Shown here in pieces: positions 1-10,364 of a stretch of 64,000 nt of DNA. How positions within the stretch are numbered: the stretch's first letter is position 1; the number at the start of each line of letters is the position of its first letter. The position numbers and the translations under genes are program-made. This DNA is from Euphorbia lathyris (taxonomy: Eukaryota; Streptophyta; Magnoliopsida; Malpighiales; Euphorbiaceae), in NCBI RefSeq assembly GCF_963576675.1, contig NC_088917.1:13792001-13856000 (forward strand), given 5' to 3'. The notes beneath the pieces are model-generated. The model was given only the letters and a program-made list of their open reading frames with translations. It ran no database searches and had not been told where the DNA came from.

Positions 1-780
1 CTGACATTATTTATTTTTTTTTTTTAGAATTATTGACGACGCGTGGCGTAAATGTAGTTACGCCACGCGTAATGACCCTTCTGTTCCTTTTGAGGACGAA
101 AATGGTGGGGACGCGGGGCGTAAATGTGAGGACGCCCCGCGTATAAGACGGAAGATAAAAAATATATATTTTTTTTTAGGGGAGAATTTATGGATGTTTA
201 GTGGTTTTAATTGATCTTTATGATTTTTAATTATGACTCTTTTTTAATTTTTTTGTTTAAAATGAAGGGTGTAGTTAATGAGAATTTATTGTGGGGGAGA
301 AGTTAAGAATTTGAATTTAGAAGGATGGAAGTTGATTGGATGGGGAGGGAGGTGGAGTGTGGAAGTGGAAAAGGGTGTATGGGGAAGGTGAGTGATGGGA
401 AGTTTGAGGGAAGAGGGAGTTGCCATGGGGAGTTGTGATTCACAACTCCCCGAGGACACGCGTGGCGTACCATGTGGTACGCCCCGCGTGCCCCTTATGA
501 GGCATTTATTTCGGAAAAGAAAATGTACGCGGGGCGTAGATGTAGATACGCCGCGCGTAGTATGATTTATTATTAAGAACAACAGCAGAGATACAATTAC
601 GCGGGGCGTAAATGTTTGCACGCCCCGCGTATTTGTAAAATTTTGGATTATCGTGGGATTTATTTTTCTTTTGATTTTTATAAAAGAAAACGAAAGAAGG
701 CAATAACAAAGAAAGTAAAAATAAAACCAACATAATGTAAAAGAGGAGAAATAACGTTTATGTTGCATATATACAAATGG
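1..780. repeat. Five inverted pairs of a 13-bp GC-rich motif
   Basis: This AT-rich stretch holds five pairs of the motif TACGCGGGGCGTA and its complement, each pair forming an inverted repeat with an 8-10 bp spacer. They lie at about 39-70, 111-142, 458-489, 526-559 and 598-631. Motif starts within a pair are 19 to 21 bp apart. The first pair is a perfect 12-bp stem (ACGCGTGGCGTA and TACGCCACGCGT). No protein similarity is seen; open frames here only translate the repeats. It probably represents the 3' internal region of the gag-only element to its right. Confidence 0.7.
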
Positions 781-845
781 TTCGGAGTATTCAAACCGAT
801 GCTACGTTTTAAGTCGACGCAGCTCGACTCTCTCATTTTGGCGGC

Positions 846-2351
846 TTAGTGCAAGACTTCTGAGCTGGAGCTAGACGGGTCCGAACTCCTATTGTTGAGG
901 AGTGTCACCACGTGCCCGGACTCCCGGTTCTTTCCCCGCGGATTTTGTTCGGTATTTGCCGGGAGGGTTCCTAGTGGCCTTTCTTGTTGTTGACGGTTTA
1001 GGTGGGCCACCTGGCGGCTAAGGTCCCTGCAAAATACCTCACTATCGGAAAGACGGGTTAATATATCCTTTAACAAAGACGTGACCGATTGGTCATGCGT
1101 ATTGTTAGAGGATGGGGCGTTTTGGTTCCCGGGCGTGGTTTGTGGTTGTCCAAGCCCATGTTCCCGAAATTCTTGCTCAAAGCCGGATGGGGGCCTCAAC
1201 ACATTATTATTGTTGCCATAAGATAAGTTCGGGTGTTGATATCGCGGCCTCCATCCGCCATTGTTATTATTGTTGTGGTGTGAGTAGGAGTTTGAGTGAG
1301 AATTATACTTTGGGTTACCTCCTACGAAACTTACATTTTCGGTATCGCCGGCGAACGGGCTACCGATTTGACAGTTAAATGCATCATGATCCCCGCCACA
1401 ATGAGTGCACATCAGGACCTGTACACTTTTGTTGAGGCTAAGTTGGGCGATTAACGAGTCAAGCTTTTTATTTATCTCTACCATAGAGCTTTTTGGAGCC
1501 TCTTTCTCTATGGCGAATGTCTGGTGCCGCGACGGGCCGACAAGCTGTTCCTCCTGCCATTGCACGCTCTTCCTAGCGAGCTCATGAATGAGCTCGTAGG
1601 CCTCACTAGCCGACTTTCGAAACAGATCCCCACCTGCAGCGGAGTCAACAGTTGCACGATTAGTCGGTGTTAGACCATGATAGAAAGTACTTACCAAATC
1701 ATGCTTTGGGATGTCGTGGTGTGGGCAGTTTCGGAGCAACTTCCGAAACCGAGCCCAAGCCGCGTGAAGGGCCTCGCATTCCAGCTGCCTAAAAGAGGTG
1801 ATGTCAGTCCGCAGCTTGACTGTTTTGGACGGTGGGAAGTAGTAAGAGAGGAACTCCTTTTCAAGTTCTTCCCACGATGTGATGGATCCTGCCTCCAAAG
1901 AGTGCAGCCACTCCAACGCTTGCCCTGTCAATGAAAAGGGAAATAGTTTTAGTCTTACGGCCTCAACAGGAACACCATTTTGCCGAGAAGTGTCAGCACA
2001 CATAAGAAATTTGTCTAAATGTTCATTGGGGTTCTCGTGGAGTTCCCCTCCAAATTGACCGCATTGTTGAATGAGTTGGATCATTCCGGTCTTAATCTCA
2101 TAAGTGTTGGCCGGAATTGTGGGGGCGACAATGCCATTACGGTTTTAGGGTCGATATGGTGCAAGGATCTCCATCATCGAACTTGTGTCGTTAGCCCCCC
2201 GGACATTGTTTACATGTGGCCTGGGGTTTCCGTTAGGCTGGTTAACTTCAACGTTGGGGTTTGCCATCTTCTCTCTTCGTAACCTATAAAGAGTTCGTTC
2301 AATTTCAAGATCAATAGGTATGAGAGAATCACTCTTAGAGCGGGTGTGCAT
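846..2351 (-). pseudogene. gag: Athila-type gag polyprotein, one nonsense mutation
   Basis: Gag forms the particle that packages element RNA. The frame starts at ATG 2351 (MHTRSKSD), upstream of the first long open stretch, and runs in one frame to a stop at 846-848. A single in-frame TAA at 2145-2147 breaks it. The continuous reading on both sides of this stop (..APYRP stop NRNGIVAPTIPAN..) shows it is a mutation and not the true start. The retrotransposon gag domain follows (EWLHSLEAGSITSWEELEKE), then a CCHC zinc knuckle, CTHCGGDHDAFNC, and a Ser/Asn-rich tail. The frame ends just where Athila proteins normally pass into the protease, so pol has been lost at this point. Confidence 0.85.
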
Positions 2352-2481
2352 AAAGTAAATAATTAAAGAATGATTAATCAAAAGAATAATGTTAGCTAAT
2401 GTATATATAAACACTTTATACAAAAAGAATGCTCAAACTAACTATGAAACGTTTTTGTCTAATATTGTAAGAGATTATAAA

Positions 2482-2499
2482 TCCCCGGCAACGGCGCCA
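2482..2499 (-). other. Primer binding site, tRNA-Asp type
   Basis: The plus strand reads TCCCCGGCAACGGCGCCA, which is the 3' end of plant tRNA-Asp including CCA. On the element strand it is therefore the complementary primer site. It lies 6 bp inside the LTR edge at 2506, the usual arrangement for Athila/Tat elements. Confidence 0.9.
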
Positions 2500-3613
2500 A
2501 AAACTTGATGCCCCGCGAGTCTAGGTGGTGTAATTTATGAATACGGATGTTGGTGTGATATGTGTGAGCTACGGGACTATGGATGTTATCTTTATAAGTG
2601 CTCTAAATTCACTAGACGTCACGACTACTTAGGGGCAAGTGTACTCCGTCGTATCAAGTAATAATCCGGTTAAGACCGGGTATCGAATCCACGGGATTTA
2701 TAATTACAAGTATTACACTACTCGGTTTCGTAAGTTATTTGAGCGGTGATTACTTTGGGGTAAAGTAAGACACAATTACACGCTATTCCTATAATAGGCG
2801 ACACAGGTTTGTGTAGCTAAAACTCTATGAAGTGGGATGTGTACGATAAGTTATAACTACGATAAATAACGACTCTAAATGTATACGGAAATTGGTTTAT
2901 TCTTGCAAAGATGACTAAGTATAGTAAGACCGACCCGTGAAGTGCTTAGACTACGTGATTCCTAGTCAAGGCGTGTCTAATACGGGGGAATTAGAAATTA
3001 GGGCCCGTAAGTTCCGTGGTTTGTCAATTCCTACGGTTTCCGGAGTGTCACTTCCGGTAAGGCAACACCTATATAATTCCCTAAAGATAGCCCGGATGGC
3101 GGCGGAAATCGCGTGCTCCTACACAATAGTCAATTATCAACGTCAAAACAAGCAATAAACATCAACACGTAAAGGGAAATAGAGATTATGAATCATAAAT
3201 TATAAATATGGAAAGTGTATAGATGAAATACAACCACGCCTAGTACATAGGAAGAGTACAAGCTAATTAGCAAGTGAAAAGGGAGAATCCGCCCTTGGAA
3301 CTAGCTAACCGGACTCAAGGCCGTCTCCTAGGTCGTGGAGGTGGAACTCTCGAGCTTGGTGATGAATGATGGAGCGGGACTTCGGTGCAACGTCGGAGCA
3401 ACCGAACAAGCTCTCGAGGGGGAGAGTCTAACTACAACAAACTTGAATCTAAATTACAAGAATGGAAAAGAGTATAGTTTAGCTCTCTAGCATGTAATTG
3501 GTGTCCTTTAGAGTTGGAGAGCTACCTATTTATACACATCAAGCAAGGGTAATATGGTAATTTCACAAAGTACAAGCATGGGGCAACATCATTTAGTGCA
3601 GAAAAACCCATCA

Positions 3614-4084
3614 TGCGCCCCGCGTGGATAGGTGTACGCCCCGCGTGGATGCCCATTCCGCCAGAAATCTCCTGCGTGTGGACCAATTCATTGTCTATTT
3701 GTCCCAAATACGCCCTGCGTAGCTGAGGTACGCCCCGCGTATTTGCGTTTCTGAAGTTTATTGTTGGAATTGGAGTATTTTACGCCGTGCGTAAATGGGT
3801 TACGCCCCGCATAAATGTGTCCCTGATCTTTTTGCATTAAGGAATTGTCTTATACGCCCCGCGTACAGAGTGGTACGCCCCGCGTATAGGTGGTTGACCA
3901 AGGGGGACAATGCAGTCTGACTTTCAGGATTAGGCCAATTATTGCCGACAAATGTCATACGCCCCGCGTAAAATGTCATACGCCCCACGTATGCTGAGTC
4001 AGTTCCACATGGTGCTTACGGATAAGGCAATTATTTCTGGCACCATGTTTCACGCCCCGCGTAAGGGATTTTACGCCCCGCGTA
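3614..4084. repeat. Six direct pairs of the 13-bp motif inside the LTR
   Basis: Copies of TACGCCCCGCGTA, some with one or two changes, lie at about 3614 and 3635, 3709 and 3729, 3781 and 3801, 3853 and 3874, 3958 and 3979, 4051 and 4072. The start-to-start distance within each pair is 20 or 21 bp. Unlike those at 1-780, both members of a pair have the same orientation. The 13-mer is itself a palindrome (TACGC and GCGTA) around a CCC core. Confidence 0.85.
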
Positions 4085-4298
4085 TGAGGTAGATTTTTGC
4101 CAATTCCTTGTACCTGAAATACAACACTTTTAAGAGCCGAGTTAGCTTGATGATTTTATGTCCTAAACTAATCAAAACAAGGGAAATTAACTAAAAGTAC
4201 GAGATTTATTTTTATTCCTTTATTTATTCAAAATACTTTTATTTTTACAATTAAACTTACTTATTCCATCCAAAATTGTCCCGTAAATCACGCTAAAA

Positions 4299-4321
4299 GA
4301 TAGGGGTAAAATACCCCTATC
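4299..4321. repeat. Terminal hairpin at the LTR edge
   Basis: GATAGGGGTA and TACCCCTATC form a perfect 10-bp inverted repeat around AAA, at the outer end of the LTR. It is a feature of the start of this LTR family rather than a terminator. Confidence 0.7.
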
Positions 4322-4322
4322 A

Positions 4323-5817
4323 CGTAGTTTTGCGAATAAGCGAGCAATTCTCGCATTTATATGCTATTGTGTGAGTTAATTAGAAATTGTATATGTTCTA
4401 TTTATTTTTCGTTGTTTAGGCTCGTTTTCTGATTATTTTAGGCAAATGTGGCCAAATTAGCATGTACGTTAAATTTCAATTATCTTTCATGGCCAATTGG
4501 TCCGCCAAAAGTCGCACCAAATGGAGTATTTACTTAAAACAAGCGATTGGCGGGTCAAATTAGCCTCGGAACTAATGTTATTTGGAGTTTACGTGCGTGT
4601 GCAGGTTAAAACAGAAACGAGTTCGGGCAAAAATTGTGTTTCAGGACATCTGACAGTCGCACGAGGCATTTTGGGCACTCCCGCTCGTTGAAACTGGCCA
4701 TTTTGGGCTAGATCGGTAAGCTGGCACTGCCAGCCCGGCGAGCAAGCCCCTAAGGGCCCAGACCCACGATCTGTCCCCACTCTTCCCGGCCCCACGACGC
4801 CACGATCTTTCCCCACTCTTCCCACCTGCAAAAGGAAATGAATTAGGTCAGAATAAGGGCCCAGACCGCGACTATTAGTTTCAATTGTAAATCATCTTTC
4901 ATTATTGTAAATTACTTTAGCTTTCACCCTTGAAGAATCCTCTCCACCTCCTCCATCTCCTTCAACCTCTATTGAAGAACTTCCGAAGCTCCATCCACCG
5001 AGGATTATTCAAGGTCCGTCCTTAAGTCCTAGGAAGCCGGCTGTAGGGTAGAAAGGTTCCCTAAAAGGGATTTTTTCATCTGTTTCATATACTTTGTTTT
5101 TATCCCTTGATACAGTCTATGAATCCTAGGCTAATTGTATCCGCGTAACAATGTTCTTCACCTTTAATAATATTTTAGCTCTTATTTTGTTCAATGGTTT
5201 ATTTGTTTAATCTTTGTCTTACGCTTTATTTGATTGGTTTAACTCATTCAAAAGTCCAAAAATCTAGTTGGCACATATCGTGAGCTGAATCTGACCTAGT
5301 CAGACCTAGAAGATTGACGACCTCTTAGTTGATTAAGCCCAAATTGCTGAGCCTTAGACCTAGTTTCGGCCTTACAAGGGAATCACGCGCTAGGGACTTC
5401 AGAAGGATAAGTAGGGTTAATCGCCTCGAATACAAGTGACTTAGATTAGGTTCTTAATCAATTGGTCTAATAATCTATTATCATTATTATCGTTTCACAC
5501 CATGTTTCCTCGGGTAATTGCATTAGTGAAAGATCACCTAGGAGTAGTTTAACTTAATTAGGAGTAGAATAACTTAGTTAGAATTAGAATAACTTAGCTA
5601 GGAGTAGAGTAATTCAACTAGGAGTAGATTAATTTAAACAAAACAAACTCAAAACCCCCTAAAGCCTAGATAACATCACCCGACCGAGTAGATCGGTACT
5701 TGCAGCAGTAAATCCTGTGGATTCGATACCTGGACTTGTCCATATTATTACTTGATAACGACGGGGTACACGTATCCCTTAGTCGGCCTCGCGGAGACGA
5801 CGCCGCGAGGCGTGTCA
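4323..5817 (+). repeat. Second Athila-like LTR, plus strand, solo
   Basis: The right part (5705-5780) repeats the U5 signature of the neighbouring LTR but in the opposite orientation: 'ctgtggattcgatacctgg' then 'attattacttgataacgacg'. It ends TGTCA at 5813-5817. No primer binding site or gag follows, so this is a solo or truncated LTR. Its left edge touches the other LTR and the exact start is uncertain. The word CCTATCA occurs at both ends (4316-4322 and 5818-5824) and could be a target duplication, but this overlaps the neighbouring LTR end. The sequence is unlike the first LTR in its upstream part, so it is a different family of the same lineage. Confidence 0.6.
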
Positions 5818-6259
5818 CCTATCAGCCACCATCCATGATTTATCCATCTTGAATAAACATAATCTATAATCAGTTTTATTCTAACTAATAACAATAAACA
5901 CATACATTGACAAACAACAAACAACAAAGAAACCCAATATGTATATTTAAATGTATCTACAAGACTATAAACCCAACATCAAAAGTACATGAAAGAATCA
6001 TCCAAATTAAACCCATTATCAAAAGTACATGAAAGCATCATCGAATTAGAACAGCATTGCCAAAAAACCAGATAAACATAAAAAATAAACTGATATACTA
6101 AAACCACATAAAACCCTTATTTCAGAATGTAAATACCTAATTTTAAGCAAACAAACTTTGGATTATAGAAAGAATCTGTAGTAGATTAAGTCAAAACTAA
6201 CATGCATATAGTATAATAATTTCAAGAACAATCGTCATGAACATAGCGTAATATCTTAA

Positions 6260-6460
6260 ATAAACCCTAAAAAGAACCTTGCCGAGATGAAGAATTAACG
6301 AGTTAGAAGACGATTCACCCGATTGAGAGAGATAAACCAAGCAGGAGAAGATGAATTGTGTTTAGGGCTTTTGCAAAGGTGGAGATCGAAGGAGAAGAGG
6401 AGCTCGAAAGACTGGGTTTAGGCTCAATTGGCCTTATATAACCCGTTCTTTTTTAAGCGC
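6260..6460 (-). promoter_or_regulatory. Possible promoter and 5' leader, minus strand
   Basis: On the minus strand a TATATAA box (about 6440) is followed by a pyrimidine-rich leader, an AGCCCTAAAC word, and a possible splice donor CTCGGCAAG/GTTC near 6280. This is the usual look of a plant promoter with a leader intron. No start codon with a convincing downstream frame follows within 400 bp, so it may be a captured promoter inside a transposon. Inference from composition only. Confidence 0.25.
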
Positions 6461-6864
6461 GCAAAATAAAAGTTAGAGTTTTTGCTCCCCCGCTTTTCTA
6501 ATATTTGGTTGTCGCTTTTTTATTTTCGTGTAACAATGACAGTCATTTATTCGAAGTGTCGTCTGATGGTTAAGTGACTTTTCCATAAAAATTGTGTTCT
6601 TTTGGGATGACAGCATACTGTAATCGTAACGTCATCTGAGAATCGAGCGTATTTTTTATTTCGCCTTCAGATGACATAAAATTGAAATACTGTCACGAAA
6701 AATATTCAGACAACACGAAAATAAATGTATGTCATATATCTTGTGTCATGTGAAAGGGAAAATGGCATAGTGACTGTGCGTGAAACACAAACACAAACCA
6801 GGGTGTGAACCTCTTGGAATCTGAAGAATTTTTTTCCCTTTCTTCACAAGCGTAAAATCCTTTG

Positions 6865-6941
6865 GTATAAACCAGTTTGCATTATACTGGTATAAACCAG
6901 TTTGCATTAAACAGGCTCATACCAGTTTGCAGCAAACTGGT
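6865..6941. repeat. Nested ACCAGTTTGC palindromes
   Basis: ACCAGTTTGC occurs three times within 80 bp (about 6870, 6896, 6921). The last copy forms a perfect 21-bp palindrome with GCAAACTGGT around a central A (6921-6941). The intervening sequence also has partial inverted copies. No known terminal inverted repeat family was recognised. Confidence 0.6.
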
Positions 6942-7188
6942 AACCACTAATTTGCTGTATAATACACCATGCCCTATAACAATAAAAAAGCAGCAAATTG
7001 GCTTAAACCAAGAATTGTAAAAAAAAAACAATACAACAGTAAAGTATAAACCAATAATTATATATATAAAAATTAGAGAAGCTACAACACACAACTAGAA
7101 GTTGGAAACAGTACAAACTAATACAACATTAAATTAACACAATAGTAAAGTAATAGGATGAATAAAAATAGGGAAACTGTGAACACAC

Positions 7189-7569
7189 CTTCTGCATATC
7201 AATCACCACAATGTATCCATCACCAAGAGATAGGTCCAAATCGGCTTGCAAAAATTTGATAAACCATGTCCATATGTGTTTTGTCTCGGAGTCCACCACT
7301 GTCCAGGCAATTGGATACATTTGATGGTTTCCATCACTTGTTACTGCAACCAACATTTGCCCTTTGCATATTCCCTTTAGGAAGTTCCCATCCAACCCTA
7401 TACATCTTCTGCATCCCTCATTGAATCCTTTTTTAGTGCATTGAAGCACATGTAAATACCCCTAAATATCAATGTAGGAGGTATCCCTTTGGTGTCCACA
7501 TGGACTACACATGTACTGACTGGATTGGACCTTAAAAGTTTCCGATATAAATTTAGACTCATTTTAAGC
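7189..7569 (-). pseudogene. Mutator-like (MULE) transposase exon, frameshifted
   Basis: The minus-strand translation contains the core of the MULE transposase domain: SNPVSTCVV, then GLDGNFLKGICKGQ with the first catalytic Asp, then YPIAWTVVDSE, and IDMQKV at the position of the second Asp motif. The exon is bounded by an acceptor (TTTCAG, next to 7569) and a donor (CAGAAG/GTGTGT, at 7189). A one-base frameshift lies in the run of six A at 7429-7434: the upstream part reads in one frame and the downstream part in another. The remaining transposase, including the last catalytic Glu and the SWIM zinc finger, is not found nearby. So this is a dead fragment. Confidence 0.8.
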
Positions 7570-8871
7570 CTGAAATATCATATGATCATCTTTTAAATCT
7601 AAATGTGTATTATAACTATATTTACGATAAATAAAAAAAAATTACAAAATTTGGATCTTTTTTTATCCTGGAACTAAACGGTTGCACTCCTAAACTTATG
7701 CTCAAGGTTAGTCCTGTTAATTGATGCATATGTCCTGGCCTGGCGAAATAACTTCAAAATTGTAGAATCTTTATACGCAATCTATATACTTTCCATGTTT
7801 AAATTGTTGTATAGAAGATAAAAAAATAATTCGACTGTTACAGAGACAACACAAATAAAAAATCAATTTTGACAGAGATTTTGAGTTGTAGCAATGACAA
7901 ATTAGGCAACTTTTAGACTGAAACACTATTCAATTCATTTAGCCATATGTAATATAAAATTTTGGAATTATATCCTACTCGGCTAATTTTTAGTCGGTCA
8001 AATATACGCTGCAATTTTAAAGATTACAAACAAAAATGGACTAAAAATTCATATTTGTAACGAGCAAAACAACAAATTGTGTTGTATTCAATGTGTGTAG
8101 TTTTTAAGAGACTTCTTGACTGAATAAATTCATATATTTTTGCATTTAACTTTCCAAATCAAATATGTAATATTAGTTAAATAGATTAAATGGTTAAGAC
8201 ATAAGATTACAATAAAAAATATGAAAAAAATAAAAAAAAATGCACGAATCTAAAGCTAGTTTTATTATAAATTAATAAAATGATATTTTACTATTATTTT
8301 AAATGGATTAAGTTACAAATATGCATGTACGTAATATAAAACAGAGTTATGCAAAGTAATGTCTGTAATTATTAAAATATACAATTTGCTATTATTCGGT
8401 TTTACATCTTTATAATGAGCTTGTTAGGTTAGATTTACAGTCTCATTTTTTTGTATAAACCTAAAACAATCAAAAGTTCATCTAATTTATTCATTTATAG
8501 AGCAAAATGCCATAGCAAGGAAAAGTTAAGGGATCATCATCTCTATCAGGTTACTACTTCTTCCTAAATCTCTTTATGTATTTGATATTGTCATTGCAAA
8601 ACTATTTGTAAGGTCATTTACTCTTTTGGCATTTCAATTACAAATCTAAAATATCTCTTCCTCTTAGTCTTTCAAAGACCTATTCTCTCTCTGTGGTTAG
8701 TTCTCTATTTATAGATTCATTTACCTGAGAATGAAAAAAAATAATATTCACATATTGTTCAGAGAAAATGACCCGCATAGAAATGCCTGTGATTGTAATA
8801 TTTATTGTCTTTGATTGCAGTAAAATACAGAATGTAACATACTCTTAAACATATTTTGGTGTTCACAAATA

Positions 8872-8980
8872 ATTAGAAGAGCTGATTGGATCCGAAAGCT
8901 TTTCTAAGGTCTTCAAATGATATATTAATGGACAACCAGTGGCATTAAAACAATATGAAAAGAACCAGAAACAAAGACAA
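8872..8980 (+). pseudogene. Kinase N-lobe exon (P-loop and VAxK), decayed
   Basis: The frame reads EELIGSESFSKVFK, then a stop, then YINGQPVALKQYEKN. This is the glycine-rich loop and the VAxK lysine strand of a receptor-like (RLK/Pelle) kinase, with the usual second glycine changed to Glu and a stop in place of the expected glycine codon after VFK. A plausible acceptor (AATTAG) precedes it. A possible further upstream exon lies at about 8503-8550, between TTTATAG and a GTTACT donor. It supplies the kinase part that the tandem array units lack, and so probably derives from the same parent gene. Confidence 0.65.
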
Positions 8981-9069
8981 TATATGATATTTTTCATTAA
9001 TATTTTGTCTGACAAAATGTACCAGAATTTTTCAATGGAATTGTTTCCAAATATATATAGAGAAGAAGA

Positions 9070-9230
9070 AAATTTCTACTACCAGTGAACCATGTGCTTT
9101 TGTGTAATGGACTGCCTTCATAGAATTTTTTTTACTGCTAGTGTACCATGTGCTTTTGTGTAGTGGATTGTATGTATATAAAATTTCTACTGTCAGTGAA
9201 CCATGCGCTTTTGTATAGTGGACTTTCTAT
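9070..9230. repeat. Short tandem repeat of about 58 bp, three copies
   Basis: Three diverged copies containing 'ccatgtgcttttgtgtagtgga' style words start near 9073, 9130 and 9187. Two copies occur in inverted orientation at about 10375-10490 in the other arm, so the duplication is older than, or spread with, the inverted repeat. Confidence 0.65.
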
Positions 9231-9659
9231 TAAATCAGTTTAAATTCTCTTAAACGTCAATAGAAATAATTCTAATTCATATACTGAAAGATAAAACAAT
9301 ATAATTTCAAGAATTCTAAATGATGTACTAAAAGATAAAACACTATAGTTGCTTCCTAAAATTTTTGTATTACAGCTAGCTATATCCTATTAAACCCTTC
9401 AATTTGGCATTTTGATGCTAGTTGAATTTTAAAATCAAGAAAGGAATTGTTGCTAGTATAGTTAGTGGAAGTTGTTGCTGTTTTTTGTGTCTTATTTGTT
9501 GAGTTGAGAAAGAACATAGCAGAGTACATCATTGATGATGGGGTTTTTCGAAAACAAACAGTTGGGATAAAAATTTCACCGGGGGATTCTAATAAAGCTT
9601 ATAATCATTTTCATTGTTTTATTTTTTTTCTGAAAGAAAGGTATAAAATTATAGAATAT
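9231..9659 (-). repeat. Reverse-oriented piece of the long kinase-repeat spacer
   Basis: The segment with 'gattttaaaatt' and 'gctagctatatcctatt' is the reverse complement of the spacer seen at about 15056-15222 and 17860-18020. The word for 'gataaaacactata' appears twice here, indicating an internal duplication. No coding capacity is supported. Confidence 0.6.
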
Positions 9660-10273
9660 TAGACCTGGCAATTATCGTGTTCGAGTCGTGTTCGTGTCGT
9701 GTCATTTCGGGTTCGTGTCAAAAAGAGTAAACCCAAACCCAACTCAAAAACTTTCGTGTCAAAGTCGTGTTAACCTGTTCGGGTTAGTGTCGATTTCGTG
9801 TCGTATTTTCTGGTTACACGTAATTTTATTATGCATATATATTAATAATAACACTTAAAAATATACGAAGATATGATACTGTTTCTAAACATTCTATATC
9901 ATTTTTAGATTAGTATGTTAACAATAATTATCGAAAACTTCGATAATATCATGTTAGAGGGTCATGTAATGTGTTTATAACAATTTAGAAAATTCAAATC
10001 AATATTTGCAATTAATAATTATAATTTTATTATCTTTATTAATAAAGTGACATAAAAAAAACACGAGAGAATATAACAATAATTTTCAATATCCATGTCA
10101 TTTCGTGTCATTTTCAGGTTCACATATCAACACTAACCCAACCCAAAAATTAGCGTGTCAGTTTCGTATCAACCCAAAAATGACCCATTACCTATTAAGC
10201 TCAACACTAACACTAAAAATCCGTGTCGTGTTCGTGTCGTGTAATCGGATCGTGTGTCATTTTGCCACCTCTA
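9660..10273. mobile_element. hAT-like non-autonomous element in the palindrome loop
   Basis: The ends read TAGACCTGGCAA at the left and, in reverse complement, TAGAGGTGGCAA at the right, a terminal inverted repeat with 10 of 12 matches and the form common in plant hAT elements. The subterminal regions are rich in 'cgtgtcgtgt' words in both halves, as in many hAT derivatives. The centre is AT-rich and non-coding. An 8-bp target duplication could not be recognised, so the flanks have decayed or the borders are off by a few bases. Confidence 0.6.
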
Positions 10274-10364
10274 TATAAACAAGTTGTTATACAAACGAAA
10301 TTTTTTTATCACATTTCTAAAATTGCTCGATCTCTAAATTTAAAGATGTTCTCACCATGGTGGA

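Larger units (their letters stand above)
1..4322 (-). mobile_element. Athila-lineage Ty3/gypsy element, gag-only remnant
   Basis: Read on the minus strand from the right, the order is LTR (4322 to 2506), primer binding site for tRNA-Asp (2499-2482), leader, gag (2351-846), then about 800 bp that encode no protease, reverse transcriptase or integrase. The gag and primer site match the Athila branch of plant gypsy elements. The left part has lost pol and resembles the gag-only derivatives (TR-GAG type) known from plants. The 3' LTR is not seen, so the element continues past the left edge or is truncated. Seen: LTR edge TG..CA, PBS, gag. Inferred: that positions 1-780 belong to the same element, because they carry the same 13-bp motif as the LTR. 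Confidence 0.75.
2506..4322 (-). repeat. 5' LTR of the Athila-type element
   Basis: About 1817 bp, bounded by TG (plus strand, 2506) and CA (4321-4322). On the element strand it begins TGATAGGGGTATTTTACCCC, a start typical of Athila LTRs. The U5 part near 2640-2700 contains the familiar stretch with 'gtggattcgatacc' and 'attattacttgata' on the element strand. The middle (3614-4084) carries six direct pairs of the 13-bp GC-rich motif. A possible duplication of the flanking target could not be tested because the other LTR is missing. Confidence 0.85.
5818..7188. other. Unassigned AT-rich stretch
   Basis: No coding sequence is recognised. Visible items are a short direct repeat with 'caaaagtacatgaaag' near 5978 and 6020, a possible minus-strand promoter and 5' leader (6260-6460), an inverted repeat GTCATCTGA / TCAGATGAC at 6631-6639 and 6667-6675, and nested palindromes at 6865-6941. 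It lies downstream of the Mutator-like transposase exon on the minus strand, so part of it may be the rest of that element. Confidence 0.5.
7570..9230. repeat. Left arm of a large inverted repeat
   Basis: This stretch matches, in reverse complement, 10365-11836. Landmarks shared in mirrored order are the 'tttagactcatttt' word next to the transposase acceptor, the block with 'ataaaattttgga', the 'atgagcttgttaggttag' block (8414), the kinase N-lobe (8872), and the 58-bp minisatellite (9070). The arm continues from the transposase exon, so the two may belong to one composite element. Confidence 0.75.

Noticed and set aside
286..768. Open frames of 160 and 75 codons on the minus strand
   Set aside because: The translation (TRGV, TPRV repeats) comes from the GC-rich inverted motifs and AT-rich spacers; no domain, no consistent codon use.
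2482..2499. A tRNA-Asp gene
   Set aside because: Only the last 18 bases including CCA are present, which is the primer site; no cloverleaf sequence follows.
39..4084. Regularly spaced short repeats that look like a CRISPR array
   Set aside because: The repeats are 13 bp in pairs with unequal distances between pairs, in plant retrotransposon DNA; no cas genes.
4497..4831. Frames of 64 and 80 codons in the solo LTR
   Set aside because: Short, overlapping on both strands, inside an LTR with no protein similarity.
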